Source: Mayfieldus sp963781495 (lineage in GTDB: Bacteria; Actinomycetota; Thermoleophilia; Solirubrobacterales; 70-9). From it: a stretch of DNA of 64,000 nt. The translations under genes were made by a program, and so were the position numbers. Location: NCBI GenBank assembly GCA_963781495.1, contig CAWAFX010000002.1, forward strand, positions 124,001-188,000, in the 5' to 3' direction. The notes below the pieces were generated by a model. The model saw only the letters and a program-made list of their open reading frames with translations. It did no database searches and was not told the origin of the DNA. Shown one piece after another: positions 1 through 7,882 of the stretch. The stretch's first letter is position 1. The number at the start of each line of letters is the position of its first letter.

Positions 1-181
1 TGGTGAGCACGTTGGCGCCGCCGGAGAAATGCGAGGCGACCCGCTTGCGGATCGAGCGCGCCTTGCCCACGTAGAGGACCGAGCCGTCCTCGGCCAGGAA
101 CGTGTAGACGCCTGGCGCGTCGGGCAGCGACTTTCGCTGCTCGGCGATGCTTTGGGCGCGTTCTGTCTCATTTGCCGCCAT
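1..181 (-). CDS. uvrC: UvrABC excinuclease subunit C, N-terminal fragment (runs off the window)
   Basis: This is the first 60 or so codons of a reverse-strand gene that leaves the window at base 1. The translation carries the GIY-YIG nuclease signature: PGVYTF at about residues 27-32, then GSVLYVGKA and the basic RKRVASHF segment. In UvrC this N-terminal nuclease makes the 3' incision in nucleotide excision repair. ATG at 181 is the natural start, because the conserved PGVY lies at the usual distance from the N-terminus. The gene is divergent from the enoyl-CoA hydratase that begins 50 bp away. Cho-type nucleases share this domain, so the assignment to UvrC is strong but not proved without the C-terminal part. 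Confidence 0.85.
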   Translation of the reverse strand, partial: MAANETERAQSIAEQRKSLPDAPGVYTFLAEDGSVLYVGKARSIRKRVASHFSGGANVLT

Positions 182-231
182 GAATCAAAGGGTAGGCTCC
201 TGGCCGCACGGCCAAACCGATGGAGGCTCAG

Positions 232-1089
232 ATGAGCAGCGAGACATCCACCCCGACCAGCCCGAGGACGCTGACCAAGGCTCAGCCGCCCGATCTGGAG
301 ACGATCGAGATCAGCGTCGACGGCGAGATCGGCACGATGACCCTGAACCGGCCCGACTCGCTGAACGCGATGAGCCCGGAGATGATCGGCGAGCTGGTCG
401 AGGCGTTCGCCTGGTTGGCCGACCTCGCCCCGCTGCGGGCCTTGATCATCACCGGCGCCGGCAACGCGTTCTCGGCCGGCGGCGACGTCAACTGGTTTCG
501 GACCGGCGTCGAGTCGGAGGAGATCGACCTGCCGTCCAACGTGCGGCGTGGAGCCGAGGTCCTGCACCAGGCGATCATCGACCTGCGCCGGATCCCCTAT
601 CCGGTGATCGCCGCGGTCAACGGGCCGGCCGCCGGCGCCGGCTTCTCGCTGGCGCTTGCCTGCGATATCCGCATCGCCTCCGAGGAGGCATTCTTCGCCT
701 GCGCCTACGGGCGCATCGGCGCCTCGCCCGACGGCGGCATGACCTACTTCCTGCCGCGCGTGGTCGGGCCCAGCAAGGCGCTTGAGCTGATGCTCAACGA
801 CCCCAACCTGACCGCCGCCGACGCGCTGAAGGCGGGGCTGGTCTCCGAGGTCGTCGCGCCCGGCGAGCTGAGCGACCGCGCCCGCGAGAAGGCGGCGAAG
901 CTGGCCGCCAAGGCCCCCCACTACGTCCGCATGGCGAAGCTGCTGATCGGGCAGAGCCTCGAGAACACCCTCGCCGACCACCTGCAGCTGGAGCGGCACG
1001 GGATCGCCGACAGCATGGCCACCGAGGACCTGCGCGCCGGCGTGACGGCGTTCTTCGCCGGCGAGACGCCTGAGTTCAGCGGCGACTGA
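232..1089 (+). CDS. Enoyl-CoA hydratase/isomerase family protein
   Basis: A crotonase-fold protein of 285 residues, probably acting on acyl-CoA thioesters in fatty-acid or aromatic-acid degradation. Visible family features are LNRPDSLNAM near the N-terminus, the oxyanion-hole segments GNAFSAGGDV and NGPAAGAGFSLALACD, and the segment GASPDGGMTYFLPR. The last has Asp where hydratases often have the catalytic Glu, as in PaaG-like isomerases, so the exact reaction is open. I chose ATG 232 over the upstream in-frame ATG 220 because GGAGG at 222-226 is correctly spaced for 232. The N-terminal 25 residues are Thr/Pro-rich and precede the fold. Confidence 0.85.
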   Translation: MSSETSTPTSPRTLTKAQPPDLETIEISVDGEIGTMTLNRPDSLNAMSPEMIGELVEAFAWLADLAPLRALIITGAGNAFSAGGDVNWFRTGVESEEIDLPSNVRRGAEVLHQAIIDLRRIPYPVIAAVNGPAAGAGFSLALACDIRIASEEAFFACAYGRIGASPDGGMTYFLPRVVGPSKALELMLNDPNLTAADALKAGLVSEVVAPGELSDRAREKAAKLAAKAPHYVRMAKLLIGQSLENTLADHLQLERHGIADSMATEDLRAGVTAFFAGETPEFSGD

Positions 1090-1169
1090 ACCTGGCGCTT
1101 GCGCGACCCGTATTCGCCTTTGCAACCGAAGCTAGATTGAATCGCCCAGTCCACGAAAGGAACTCCCTG

Positions 1170-1640
1170 ATGAAGAAGGCACTGAGTCTGATCGCGCTGG
1201 CCGTGGCGGCCGTCGCTCTCGTCGCCTGCGGCAGCAGCAGCTCGAGCAGCAGCAGCACCTCGACGACGTCGGGAGGAGGCGGTGGCGGCGCCAACGCGGC
1301 GGCGGGCGGCGGCTCAGGTGGCGGCGCGGCGACGAGTGGCGGTGGTGGCGGTGGATCGACGGTGAAGGTCTCCGCCGACCCCAGCGGCCAGCTGAAGTTC
1401 AACACCACCAGCCTCACCGCCAAGGCGGGCAGCGACACGTTTGCGTTCACCAACCAGGCTCCGCTGTCGCACGACTTCACGATCGAGACGTCCAGCGGCC
1501 AGAAGGTAGGCGCGACGCCCGTCTTCAGCGGCGGGACCAAGTCGTTCACTGCAACGCTGAAGCCGGGGACCTACAAGTTCCTCTGCACCGTGCCGGGCCA
1601 CGCCGCGGCCGGCATGGAGGGAACGCTGACCGTCAAGTAG
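1170..1640 (+). CDS. Secreted blue-copper (cupredoxin-like) lipoprotein
   Basis: A 156-residue lipoprotein. The N-terminus has KK, a hydrophobic stretch and the lipobox LVAC, so the mature protein should be tethered by a lipidated Cys. A long low-complexity Ser/Gly/Ala spacer follows, then a plastocyanin-like domain. The copper ligands are readable: His in LSHDF, then Cys and His in FLCTVPGH, and Met in GMEG. The likely role is extracytoplasmic electron transfer. I chose ATG 1170, not the in-frame ATG 1137, because the signal peptide begins there and an AAAGGA sequence precedes it. A hairpin at 1667-1691 ends the transcript. Confidence 0.88.
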   Translation: MKKALSLIALAVAAVALVACGSSSSSSSSTSTTSGGGGGGANAAAGGGSGGGAATSGGGGGGSTVKVSADPSGQLKFNTTSLTAKAGSDTFAFTNQAPLSHDFTIETSSGQKVGATPVFSGGTKSFTATLKPGTYKFLCTVPGHAAAGMEGTLTVK

Positions 1641-1666
1641 CCAGGGCGGACAGCCGCTTTACGGGG

Positions 1667-1691
1667 ACGGGGACCGCGATGCGGTCCCCGT
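1667..1691. terminator. Bidirectional intrinsic terminator
   Basis: An 11-bp perfect stem (arm ACGGGGACCGC) with a GAT loop lies between the convergent lipoprotein (stop 1640) and MaoC-type gene (stop 1698). A short T-containing run follows on the + side. Its position between convergent stops fits a shared terminator. Confidence 0.75.
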
Positions 1692-1697
1692 TTCGCG

Positions 1698-2183
1698 TCA
1701 GGAGCCGTTCGAGCCCTGGGCGGGCAGGAAGCGGGCGACGCTGTCGGCGACGCAGCAGGGCTTCTCGGAGCCCTCGACCTCGACCGTGAAGCGGGTCACC
1801 ATCTGCCACCAGCCGCCCTTGACCTCTTCGAGCTCGACAACCTCGGCGCTGGCGCGGATCTTGGCACCGGCCGGGACCGGGGCCGGGAAGCGGATCTTGT
1901 TCCAGCCGTAGTTGACGCCGAGCTGAAAGCCGCTCGCCTCGATCAGCTCGAGCCGGAAGCCGTCGATCATCGACAGGGTCAGGTTGCCGTGGGCGATCGG
2001 GCCCCCGAACGGGCTCTCGCTCTTGGCCCGCTCGACGTCGACGTGGATCCACTGGTGGTCGCCGGAGAGGTCGGCGAAGGCGTTGATGTCCTCCTGCGTG
2101 ACCTCGCGCCAGTCGCTGGGCCCGACCTGCTGGCCCATCAGCTCCTTGATGCCCTCGACTCCCTGGATCTCCGCGATCGCCAT
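1698..2183 (-). CDS. MaoC-family (R)-specific enoyl-CoA hydratase
   Basis: A 161-residue single hot-dog-domain protein. The catalytic segment has the family arrangement: Asp in FADLSGDHQWIHVD, then FGGPIAHGNLTLS about 20 residues on. The Asp/His dyad of R-hydratases is therefore intact. The family hydrates trans-2-enoyl-CoA to the (R)-3-hydroxy form in fatty-acid or polyhydroxyalkanoate metabolism. ATG 2183 is the first Met before the fold (MAIAEIQG); longer readings of the frame have an Arg/Gly-rich leader unlike the family. It is followed upstream by a SnoaL-like gene on the same strand, 14 bp away. Confidence 0.85.
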   Translation of the reverse strand: MAIAEIQGVEGIKELMGQQVGPSDWREVTQEDINAFADLSGDHQWIHVDVERAKSESPFGGPIAHGNLTLSMIDGFRLELIEASGFQLGVNYGWNKIRFPAPVPAGAKIRASAEVVELEEVKGGWWQMVTRFTVEVEGSEKPCCVADSVARFLPAQGSNGS

Positions 2184-2197
2184 CGGCGGCAGCCTAC

Positions 2198-2638
2198 CTA
2201 TTGCCGCCGCGCCGCCGCGCCACGGGCCTCTTCCAGGGTGTCGTACTGCTCCATCCGCGAGATCCTGGCGTCGCGCAGCTCGTAGAGCCACGTGAGTTCG
2301 AGCTCGGCGCGGGCACCACTGGCGCTGCCGATGCCCCACTGCCGGCTCGGAACCAGGACGCAGTTGCCCGCCTCGATGTAGTCGAGCCATTCGACGTGGT
2401 ACTCCCTGAACGGCTCCAGCCAATCCTGGAGGTACTGGATCGCGCCGTCCAGGCCTTTGTAGCGGCCGTCGACGCCGGTGCCGAGACCCGACTCGAGCGT
2501 CCTCAGCTCGACGTCCTCGGAATAGAGGTGCCCGACCGTCTCCCGGACCGCATCCGAACCCCAATCGATGGCGGTGACGTCTATGCCCGCAAAGGGCTCA
2601 GTAAGCGAGCGCACGATCTCGATGTTTGTCTCCGACAT
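2198..2638 (-). CDS. SnoaL/NTF2-fold protein
   Basis: A 146-residue protein starting MSETNIEIV, with the pattern of small SnoaL-like (NTF2 superfamily) proteins: an N-terminal helix, the acidic SEDVELRTLES strand, a GRYKGLDGAIQYLQDWLEPF helix and a C-terminal sheet with MEQYDTLEEA. Members bind small hydrophobic ligands or act as cyclases and isomerases; nothing here identifies a substrate. The gene probably shares a transcript with the MaoC-type gene 14 bp downstream. Start 2638 is the Met at the family-typical beginning. Confidence 0.75.
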   Translation of the reverse strand: MSETNIEIVRSLTEPFAGIDVTAIDWGSDAVRETVGHLYSEDVELRTLESGLGTGVDGRYKGLDGAIQYLQDWLEPFREYHVEWLDYIEAGNCVLVPSRQWGIGSASGARAELELTWLYELRDARISRMEQYDTLEEARGAAARRQ

Positions 2639-2658
2639 CGCCCCGCAGTATCGCCGGA

Positions 2659-4020
2659 TCAGGCGACCAACCGAACCTCGAATGGCGGCTCCAGGATCAC
2701 CCCGGCCCCGTCGACCATCGCGAGGATGCGGGCGACGTAGGCGACCGTCTCGGGAAATGACGGGACGCAGTCGCAGGCGGCCACGGCGCCGGCGCCGGCG
2801 TTGTAGGCGGCGAGCGCCAGCCGCACCGAGCCGAACTGCCGCAGCAGGATCGACATCAGATGCGCCTGGGCGTCGATCGAGGCCTCCGGGTCGAAGGGGT
2901 CGTGGAGGCCATAGGCGGCGGCGGTGCCTGGCATGAACTGGGCGATGCCCTCGGCCCCGGCAGGCGAAACCGCGTAGGGGTCGAAGCCCGACTCGGCCTC
3001 GAGCTGCGCCGCGAGCAGGGCGGCGGAGACGTTCCAGCGCCCGGCCGAGCGCAGAAGTGCGCCACGGAATCGAGCCGGGACAAAGTACGGCAGCGCCCGC
3101 GCGGAGCCTGCCTCCGCGCCGCCAGCGAAGCCCCCGGCCGCCTCGCCCGCCTGCGTGCAGGGAGGCGGGCCGGCGACGTAGCCGTAGTGCCAGGCCTCCC
3201 ATGAGTAGCGCTGCAGAAAGCCGAAGCGACGGGCGTTGGCGGCCAGCCAGCCGTAGGCGGACGAGGGTCCGAGGTCGAGCTCGGTCGCGCAGCGGTGAAG
3301 CGAGTGGCCAGGAGGCGCGACCCAGGTCGGGTCGGGGTGCTGGGCGAACAGCTGCGCCTGTTCGGCATCGGAGCGAAAGCCGGAGACGACGGTGAGGGTG
3401 ATGCCGGCGCGCCGGGCGGCCGCCGCAATGCGATCGTAGGCCGCGGCGACGTCGGGGCGCATTCCCTCGCCGTTGCGGTAGGCGAGCCGGCCCGAGTAGC
3501 CGCCACCGCTCGCCTGCGCCGGCATGTCCCCCTCTCCGCCGGCACCCGGCGCCGCCTCGGCGACCGCGTAGGCGACGACCTCGCGCCGGTCACCCAAGGC
3601 TTCACGGCCCGCAACCGGGACCAGCTCGCCGGTGACGCTGACCCTGACCCGCACGGGCGGGAAGGCGCCGGCGCCGGGAAACGCGATCCGCAGCCGCCGC
3701 GGATCGGCGCCGTTGGCGCGCGCCGCCTCGAGCGCGGCCGTGCGGGCGGCCGCCAGGTAGGCAGGGCGATCGATGTGGAAGGGGTTCGGGGCGCCGCCGG
3801 GGAGCCGCGGCGGCGCCGTCAGGCGCGGCAGCTGGTCGCGCATCGAACGCGCCGCCGACAGCGCCGCCAGGTCGGCGGCGCGCTGGAGGCGCCCCTTTCC
3901 GGTCAGGGCGCCGGCGATCGAAGCAACCGCGAGGGCGGCGATCAGCAGGATCGCGATGCCGCCGATCACGGCGGGGATCGCCTGGCCCGAAACGCGGTCG
4001 GCCGGATGCCGGTGGTCCAT
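2659..4020 (-). CDS. TadG-like / VanY D,D-carboxypeptidase / SLT lytic transglycosylase fusion
   Basis: A 453-residue protein with three recognisable modules. Residues 12-65 form a TadE/TadG-type pilus-assembly N-terminus: one membrane segment (20-38) followed by GRLQRAADLAALSAAR. Residues about 175-283 are a VanY-type D-Ala-D-Ala carboxypeptidase with SGFRSDAEQ and zinc ligands His242, Asp249 and His278 (AWHY). Residues about 320-440 are a soluble lytic transglycosylase domain with catalytic Glu343 (EAESGFDP), EGIAQFMP and LALAAYNAG. The protein should sit in the membrane with both peptidoglycan-cutting domains outside. It probably opens the wall for a Tad-type pilus; TadE-like genes lie 3 kb away. 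All key catalytic residues are present. Confidence 0.85.
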   Translation of the reverse strand: MDHRHPADRVSGQAIPAVIGGIAILLIAALAVASIAGALTGKGRLQRAADLAALSAARSMRDQLPRLTAPPRLPGGAPNPFHIDRPAYLAAARTAALEAARANGADPRRLRIAFPGAGAFPPVRVRVSVTGELVPVAGREALGDRREVVAYAVAEAAPGAGGEGDMPAQASGGGYSGRLAYRNGEGMRPDVAAAYDRIAAAARRAGITLTVVSGFRSDAEQAQLFAQHPDPTWVAPPGHSLHRCATELDLGPSSAYGWLAANARRFGFLQRYSWEAWHYGYVAGPPPCTQAGEAAGGFAGGAEAGSARALPYFVPARFRGALLRSAGRWNVSAALLAAQLEAESGFDPYAVSPAGAEGIAQFMPGTAAAYGLHDPFDPEASIDAQAHLMSILLRQFGSVRLALAAYNAGAGAVAACDCVPSFPETVAYVARILAMVDGAGVILEPPFEVRLVA

Positions 4021-4258
4021 GCGCCGACCCTCGCCGAGCCGGGTGCACGCAGGGCGCGCGGGGGGAGCCGAAACTCCGGCCGACGGCTACCGAATTCTCA
4101 TTACAGAGCCAAAAATCGGCCTTTCTCCGCCCCGCCGCGGTGTTAGAGTCCCGCGCCGCATCGACAACGACGGTGGGGTGTTCGGGGAGGGGAGCTCTAC
4201 AAAACGCCGTCCAAAAGCACGCCGGATGGGGCGTGGCGAAGAAAGGAATCGCAATCCG
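4021..4258. other. Divergent intergenic region, no gene seen
   Basis: This 238-bp spacer separates the TadG-VanY-SLT gene (reverse) from the cupredoxin gene (forward). It is slightly AT-richer around 4090-4140 than its surroundings, which is where promoters would be expected. I see no repeat, RNA gene or convincing short ORF. Confidence 0.4.
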
Positions 4259-4840
4259 ATGAAGAGCAGATTCAGGGTCCTGGCAGGGGCGGTGGCAGCG
4301 GTCGCGGTAGTAGCGGTCCTTCCCACCCTCGCAAGCGGTGCACCGAGCGGTGACGTGGTCCCGCCCGGCGCGACGGTCGACACGGTCACGATCAAGATGA
4401 AGCACGGGCTTCCAAAGTTCGTCGCGCCGGCGACGGTGCATCAGGGCGACTACTTGGAGATCGACAACAAGACAAACCCGCACCAGATTGGGCCGCACAC
4501 CTTTTCGCTGATCACGAAGGGCTCGGTCCCGAAGACCAAGCACGCCAGGAAGGTCTGTTTCTCCCACAAGCACATCTGCAAGGCGATCGCCGGCTGGCAC
4601 GGCGTGACCCCGAACGGCGGCGTCCAGCGCAATCCCGCCGAGGCGGGTCTGCCCGGCTGGGACACGATGGGCAGCTTGCACGCCAAGGGAGATTCCTGGT
4701 TCACCGGCGAGAAGCCGAACACCTCGTTCGTGCAGATCGTCTCGGCTGACGCGTCGACCGGACCGAAGACGCTGTACTTCCAGTGCGCGATTCATCCGTT
4801 CATGCACGGCAAGATCACGGTGCTGGCGCCTGGCACCTAG
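4259..4840 (+). CDS. Secreted cupredoxin-like protein preceding a multicopper oxidase
   Basis: A 193-residue protein with a classical signal peptide (MKSRFRVLAG, hydrophobic core, cleavage near LASGA). The mature part looks like a cupredoxin: VTIKMKHGLPKF, a His in NPHQIGPHTF, and a C-terminal YFQCAIHPFMHGKITV. The last holds Cys, two His and Met as in type 1 copper sites. A central insert (about 80-135) contains two more Cys and several His. ATG 4259 is preceded by AAAGGA. The multicopper oxidase starts 22 bp downstream, so the two are probably co-transcribed and this protein may pass electrons to or from it. Confidence 0.8.
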   Translation: MKSRFRVLAGAVAAVAVVAVLPTLASGAPSGDVVPPGATVDTVTIKMKHGLPKFVAPATVHQGDYLEIDNKTNPHQIGPHTFSLITKGSVPKTKHARKVCFSHKHICKAIAGWHGVTPNGGVQRNPAEAGLPGWDTMGSLHAKGDSWFTGEKPNTSFVQIVSADASTGPKTLYFQCAIHPFMHGKITVLAPGT

Positions 4841-4862
4841 CGGCGCAGGGCACACCGAGCTC

Positions 4863-6521
4863 GTGCCTGAAGATTCAGCACGACTGAAGCGGCGAGCGTT
4901 CCTCGGCCTGGTGGGCGGAGGAGCGCTCGCCGTTCTGCTGCCTCCCAGCCTGCGCCGCTCCGGTCTGCTGGGGATCGGCGACGGGGCACCGCGAGCGCTG
5001 GCGGCGCAGACCTTCCAGCGGGCGCTGCCGATTCCGAAGGTCCTGCACGGCGACGACCTGCGAATCCCGATCCGCGAGGCCGAGGTCCAGGTGCTGCCGG
5101 GACCGAAGACGCGGATGTGGACCTACGGCGGCACCTTCCCCGGTCCGACGATCAGGCGCAAGTCGGGGCGGCCGACCAAGGTCACCTTCGAGCACCGGCT
5201 GCCGAAGAAGGTCGGCGAGATGACGGTTCACCTGCATGGCGGGCACAGCCCCGAGGCCGACGATGGCCAGCCGGGCGGGCTGACCAAGGCCCACCCATTC
5301 TCGCGCTGGTGCGGAGGCATCGCCCGCGGCCTCAGCGCCCGCGAGTCAGGCAACGAGTACCTGATCGAGCCGGGTCGGAAGCGCACGTACCACTACCCCC
5401 TGGTCGAGGACGGCCGGCCGGAGCGTTCGGCTTTCCAGTGGTACCACGACCACCGCCTCGACCATACGGCCCGCAACGTCTGGCACGGGCTGGCGGGGAT
5501 GTGGATCATCGACGACGAGTTCGACCGCTCAATGCCGCTGCCGGACGGAGACCGCGACATCCCGCTGATGATCGTCGACCGCTCCTTCGACAAGCACAAC
5601 CAGCTCACCGACCCGTTCGGCGAGCAGCGCCCGCCTTTCGACGGGATCAGCGCCAAGACGGTGCTCGTCAACGGCGCCCACATGCCCTTCCATCGCGTCT
5701 CCGGACAGCGCTACCGGCTGCGCTTCCTCAACGCGTCGCAGTTTCGCTCCTACAACCTCTTCCTCTCCAACGGCGCCAAGCTGGTCCAGATCGCCAGCGA
5801 CAGTGGCCTGATGCCGAAGTCGGTTCCGCGCAACGAGGTGCTGGTGGGCCCGGCCGAGCGGCTCGAGGTAGTGGTCGACTTCGCCGCCGCGGCCGGCAGT
5901 TCGGTCGAGCTGCGAAGCGGACCGCGCCACGACGGCGTCCACTCGCTCGGGGCGCGGCCCTACGTCGGCCCGCTGATGCAGTTCCAGGTCGGACCGCGGG
6001 TGCCCGACTCGACCCGGGTCCCGAAGCGGCTGCGGCCGCTGCCCCATTGGACCCGGCGGGCGAGCAAGAAGCCCGACCGCCGCTTCGTGATCACCGTCGG
6101 CGGCGCCTTCAGGACGACCTGGCTGATCAACGGCCGGACCTTCAACCCGGCCCACTCGCAGGCCTACCCCGAGCTCGGCACGGTCGAGACCTGGGAGATC
6201 ACGAACCGGACCGCCGTCTCGCACATGATCCACATGCACAGCACCGACTGGTACATGCTGGCCCGCGACGGCAAGCGGCCGAAGCCGTGGGAGGACTGCC
6301 TCAAGGAAACCTTCTTCATCAACCCCCACGAGACGCTGCTGCTCTCCGCGCACTTCACCGACTTCCCCGGCAGGTTCGTGATCCACTGCCACATGCTCGA
6401 TCACGAGGATCACGGCCTGATGGCCCAGTTCGAGGTCGTGCGCCGGGGCAAGGCGCCGCCGCTCTCCTCCCAGATCTCGGCAATCCCAGCGGCGCCTGCG
6501 GCGCCCCCGGCGTCCGCCTGA
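4863..6521 (+). CDS. Tat-exported multicopper oxidase
   Basis: A 552-residue enzyme starting at GTG 4863. It has a twin-arginine signal (KRRAFLGLVGGG, residues 10-20). All four copper-binding motifs of the laccase/bilirubin-oxidase superfamily are present: HLHGG (123-127), FQWYHDH in domain 1, SHMIHMHS, and HCHMLDHEDHGLM near the C-terminus, with the type 1 Cys in HCH. It should oxidise a phenolic, metal or protein substrate outside the cell with reduction of oxygen to water. The upstream gene encodes a cupredoxin, a plausible electron partner. The tail is Ala/Pro-rich, and its last 110 bp overlap an open reverse-strand frame. Confidence 0.92.
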   Translation: MPEDSARLKRRAFLGLVGGGALAVLLPPSLRRSGLLGIGDGAPRALAAQTFQRALPIPKVLHGDDLRIPIREAEVQVLPGPKTRMWTYGGTFPGPTIRRKSGRPTKVTFEHRLPKKVGEMTVHLHGGHSPEADDGQPGGLTKAHPFSRWCGGIARGLSARESGNEYLIEPGRKRTYHYPLVEDGRPERSAFQWYHDHRLDHTARNVWHGLAGMWIIDDEFDRSMPLPDGDRDIPLMIVDRSFDKHNQLTDPFGEQRPPFDGISAKTVLVNGAHMPFHRVSGQRYRLRFLNASQFRSYNLFLSNGAKLVQIASDSGLMPKSVPRNEVLVGPAERLEVVVDFAAAAGSSVELRSGPRHDGVHSLGARPYVGPLMQFQVGPRVPDSTRVPKRLRPLPHWTRRASKKPDRRFVITVGGAFRTTWLINGRTFNPAHSQAYPELGTVETWEITNRTAVSHMIHMHSTDWYMLARDGKRPKPWEDCLKETFFINPHETLLLSAHFTDFPGRFVIHCHMLDHEDHGLMAQFEVVRRGKAPPLSSQISAIPAAPAAPPASA

Positions 6522-7114
6522 GGCCGCGCCGCCGGCGTCAGCAGCAGCCGCGTCCAGCGCCGCAGGCGGGCCTCGTCGGCGCCGCCGATCCGGACCCCCG
6601 CCAAGGCCCGCCTTCCGGCCGCCCAGCCGAGCGGACGCTTCGCGATCCGAGCCCGCAGCCCGCGGGCACGAAGGTCGCGCACGGCGAGCGAGGCCAGGGA
6701 GCGGTCGCGGGGCAGCTCGGCCCGGATCAGCGCTGCGCTCGCTCGCAGGCCGGGATGCTCGAGCGCCGGCTGCCATAGATCCTGCTCGAGGCGAATGACC
6801 CAGGCGCAGCACTCGGGAACCGCGGCGAGAGCCTCGGCCGTGAGCTGCAGGCCCTCCTCCCCCTGCCCGGCGGCATAGCTGCAGACCAGGCCCCGGGCCG
6901 CAGCGCCGGCGCCGGTCCCACCCAGGGCGGCCTCGGCACCCCGGGCGGCCGGGGAGGCGAGCAGCGTCGGGCGCCGCGGGCGGTGCGCGACGGCGAGCTC
7001 GGCGACGATCGACGCCCGCTGCTCATCGGCGGCCGCGACGGCGAGCGCCGCCGCCAGCGCCTCGGAGCCGCGGGCTCCCGGGGTCGCGGTGACCAGCAGC
7101 ACCGGCGGCCTCAA
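6410..7114 (-). CDS. Unrecognised protein at the end of a TadE-type pilus cluster
   Basis: A reverse-strand frame of about 234 residues, rich in Ala, Arg and Leu. It begins with a beta-strand-like PPVLLVTATPGARGSEALA that recalls a MinD/CpaE-type start but lacks a Walker lysine. I do not recognise a family. The start is uncertain: TTG 7114 overlaps the stop of the upstream TadE-like gene (TTGA), and GTG 7102 is also possible. The stop at 6410 lies 112 bp inside the convergent multicopper oxidase gene, which is unusual. The overlapping tail has no protein-like pattern, so the functional part may end earlier. Position suggests a role in Tad-type pilus assembly. Confidence 0.5.
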   Translation of the reverse strand: MRPPVLLVTATPGARGSEALAAALAVAAADEQRASIVAELAVAHRPRRPTLLASPAARGAEAALGGTGAGAAARGLVCSYAAGQGEEGLQLTAEALAAVPECCAWVIRLEQDLWQPALEHPGLRASAALIRAELPRDRSLASLAVRDLRARGLRARIAKRPLGWAAGRRALAGVRIGGADEARLRRWTRLLLTPAARPQADAGGAAGAAGIAEIWEESGGALPRRTTSNWAIRP

Positions 7115-7464
7115 CCCGGCCTCCGCACCCAGGCCGAGGAGTGAAGCTTCAGCGGACCGGCGAGCAGGCCGAGTGGCGAGGGCGGCCTGACCTGCACCGT
7201 GACCCGGCCGCCGCGCACCTCGACCGAGGCGCGGTCGCGCGCCCAACCGGGAAGCGCCCCGCGTGCGGCCGGGGCGGCTTGACGCCCCGATGCCAGCGCC
7301 ATCGCCCCCGCCTCGGCCGCACCGTCGGCGAGCGTAAGGGCGAATCCGGCGGCGAGAAGCTGCAGGGCAAGGAACGCGGCCAGAAGCAGGGCCGGGAGCG
7401 CAGACACCAGCTCGACCGTCGCCTGGCCCAGCTCGTTCCGGCCGCCGTCAGCTTCCGGCCGCAT
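7111..7464 (-). CDS. TadE-like pilus assembly protein
   Basis: A 117-residue protein with the TadE signature: GQATVELVSALPALLLAAFLALQ, i.e. the Gly-x-x-x-Val-Glu motif before one hydrophobic helix, then a short extracytoplasmic domain. TadE-like pseudopilins are cleaved by a prepilin peptidase and help build Flp/Tad fibres. The start at ATG 7464 overlaps the end of the preceding TadE-like gene (stop 7448) by 17 bp, so the two are translationally coupled. The Glu needed for processing is present. Confidence 0.75.
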   Translation of the reverse strand: MRPEADGGRNELGQATVELVSALPALLLAAFLALQLLAAGFALTLADGAAEAGAMALASGRQAAPAARGALPGWARDRASVEVRGGRVTVQVRPPSPLGLLAGPLKLHSSAWVRRPG

Positions 7465-7813
7465 CGCCGTTCTGCAGTGAGGAGCCGGCGCCGACGGCCA
7501 CCTGTGGCAACCCGGGCAGCAGCGCCGGAACCCGCACCCGCACCCTGACGCCGTCGCGATCGCTGACCTCCGCCCCATCGCGCAGCGGCGGTGGCAGCGC
7601 CCGCCGCGCCGCCGGCTCCGGCGCTCCGCCGACCGCCTCCGCCCTCGCACCGGCGCGGGCGGCGACGGCGGCCGACCACAGCGCCGCGCCGGCGATCGCT
7701 ATCTGGGCAGCGGCGAGCAGCGCCAGGCCGAGGAAAGGCAGGGTCGCCACCAGCTCAACGGAAACAGCGCCCCGCTGGCCGCCCGACCGTCCACCCGCTG
7801 CCCGTCCACGCAT
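7448..7813 (-). CDS. TadE-like pilus assembly protein, first of a pair
   Basis: A 121-residue protein with a basic N-terminus (MRGRAAGGR), then RGAVSVELVATLPFLGLALLA. This is the TadE processing and membrane motif with the conserved Glu. The rest is a short extracellular domain rich in Arg and Pro. It is the first gene of a three-gene reverse-strand cluster. The 69-bp gap upstream separates it from the cyclase gene, which runs in the same direction. Together with the downstream paralogue it suggests minor pseudopilins of a Tad system. The secretion ATPase and platform genes are not in this window. Confidence 0.72.
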   Translation of the reverse strand: MRGRAAGGRSGGQRGAVSVELVATLPFLGLALLAAAQIAIAGAALWSAAVAARAGARAEAVGGAPEPAARRALPPPLRDGAEVSDRDGVRVRVRVPALLPGLPQVAVGAGSSLQNGDAAGS

Positions 7814-7882
7814 GGCGCCAGGCTCGCAGCGCCCGCGCCACGGGTGGCGCGGACGGAGTGTCTAGTTGCGCGCAGGAATCGG

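Noticed and set aside
2198..3202. Long N-terminal extension of the SnoaL-like gene to 3202
   Set aside because: The extra part is antisense-frame sequence of the TadG-VanY-SLT gene; the protein fold begins at the Met at 2638.
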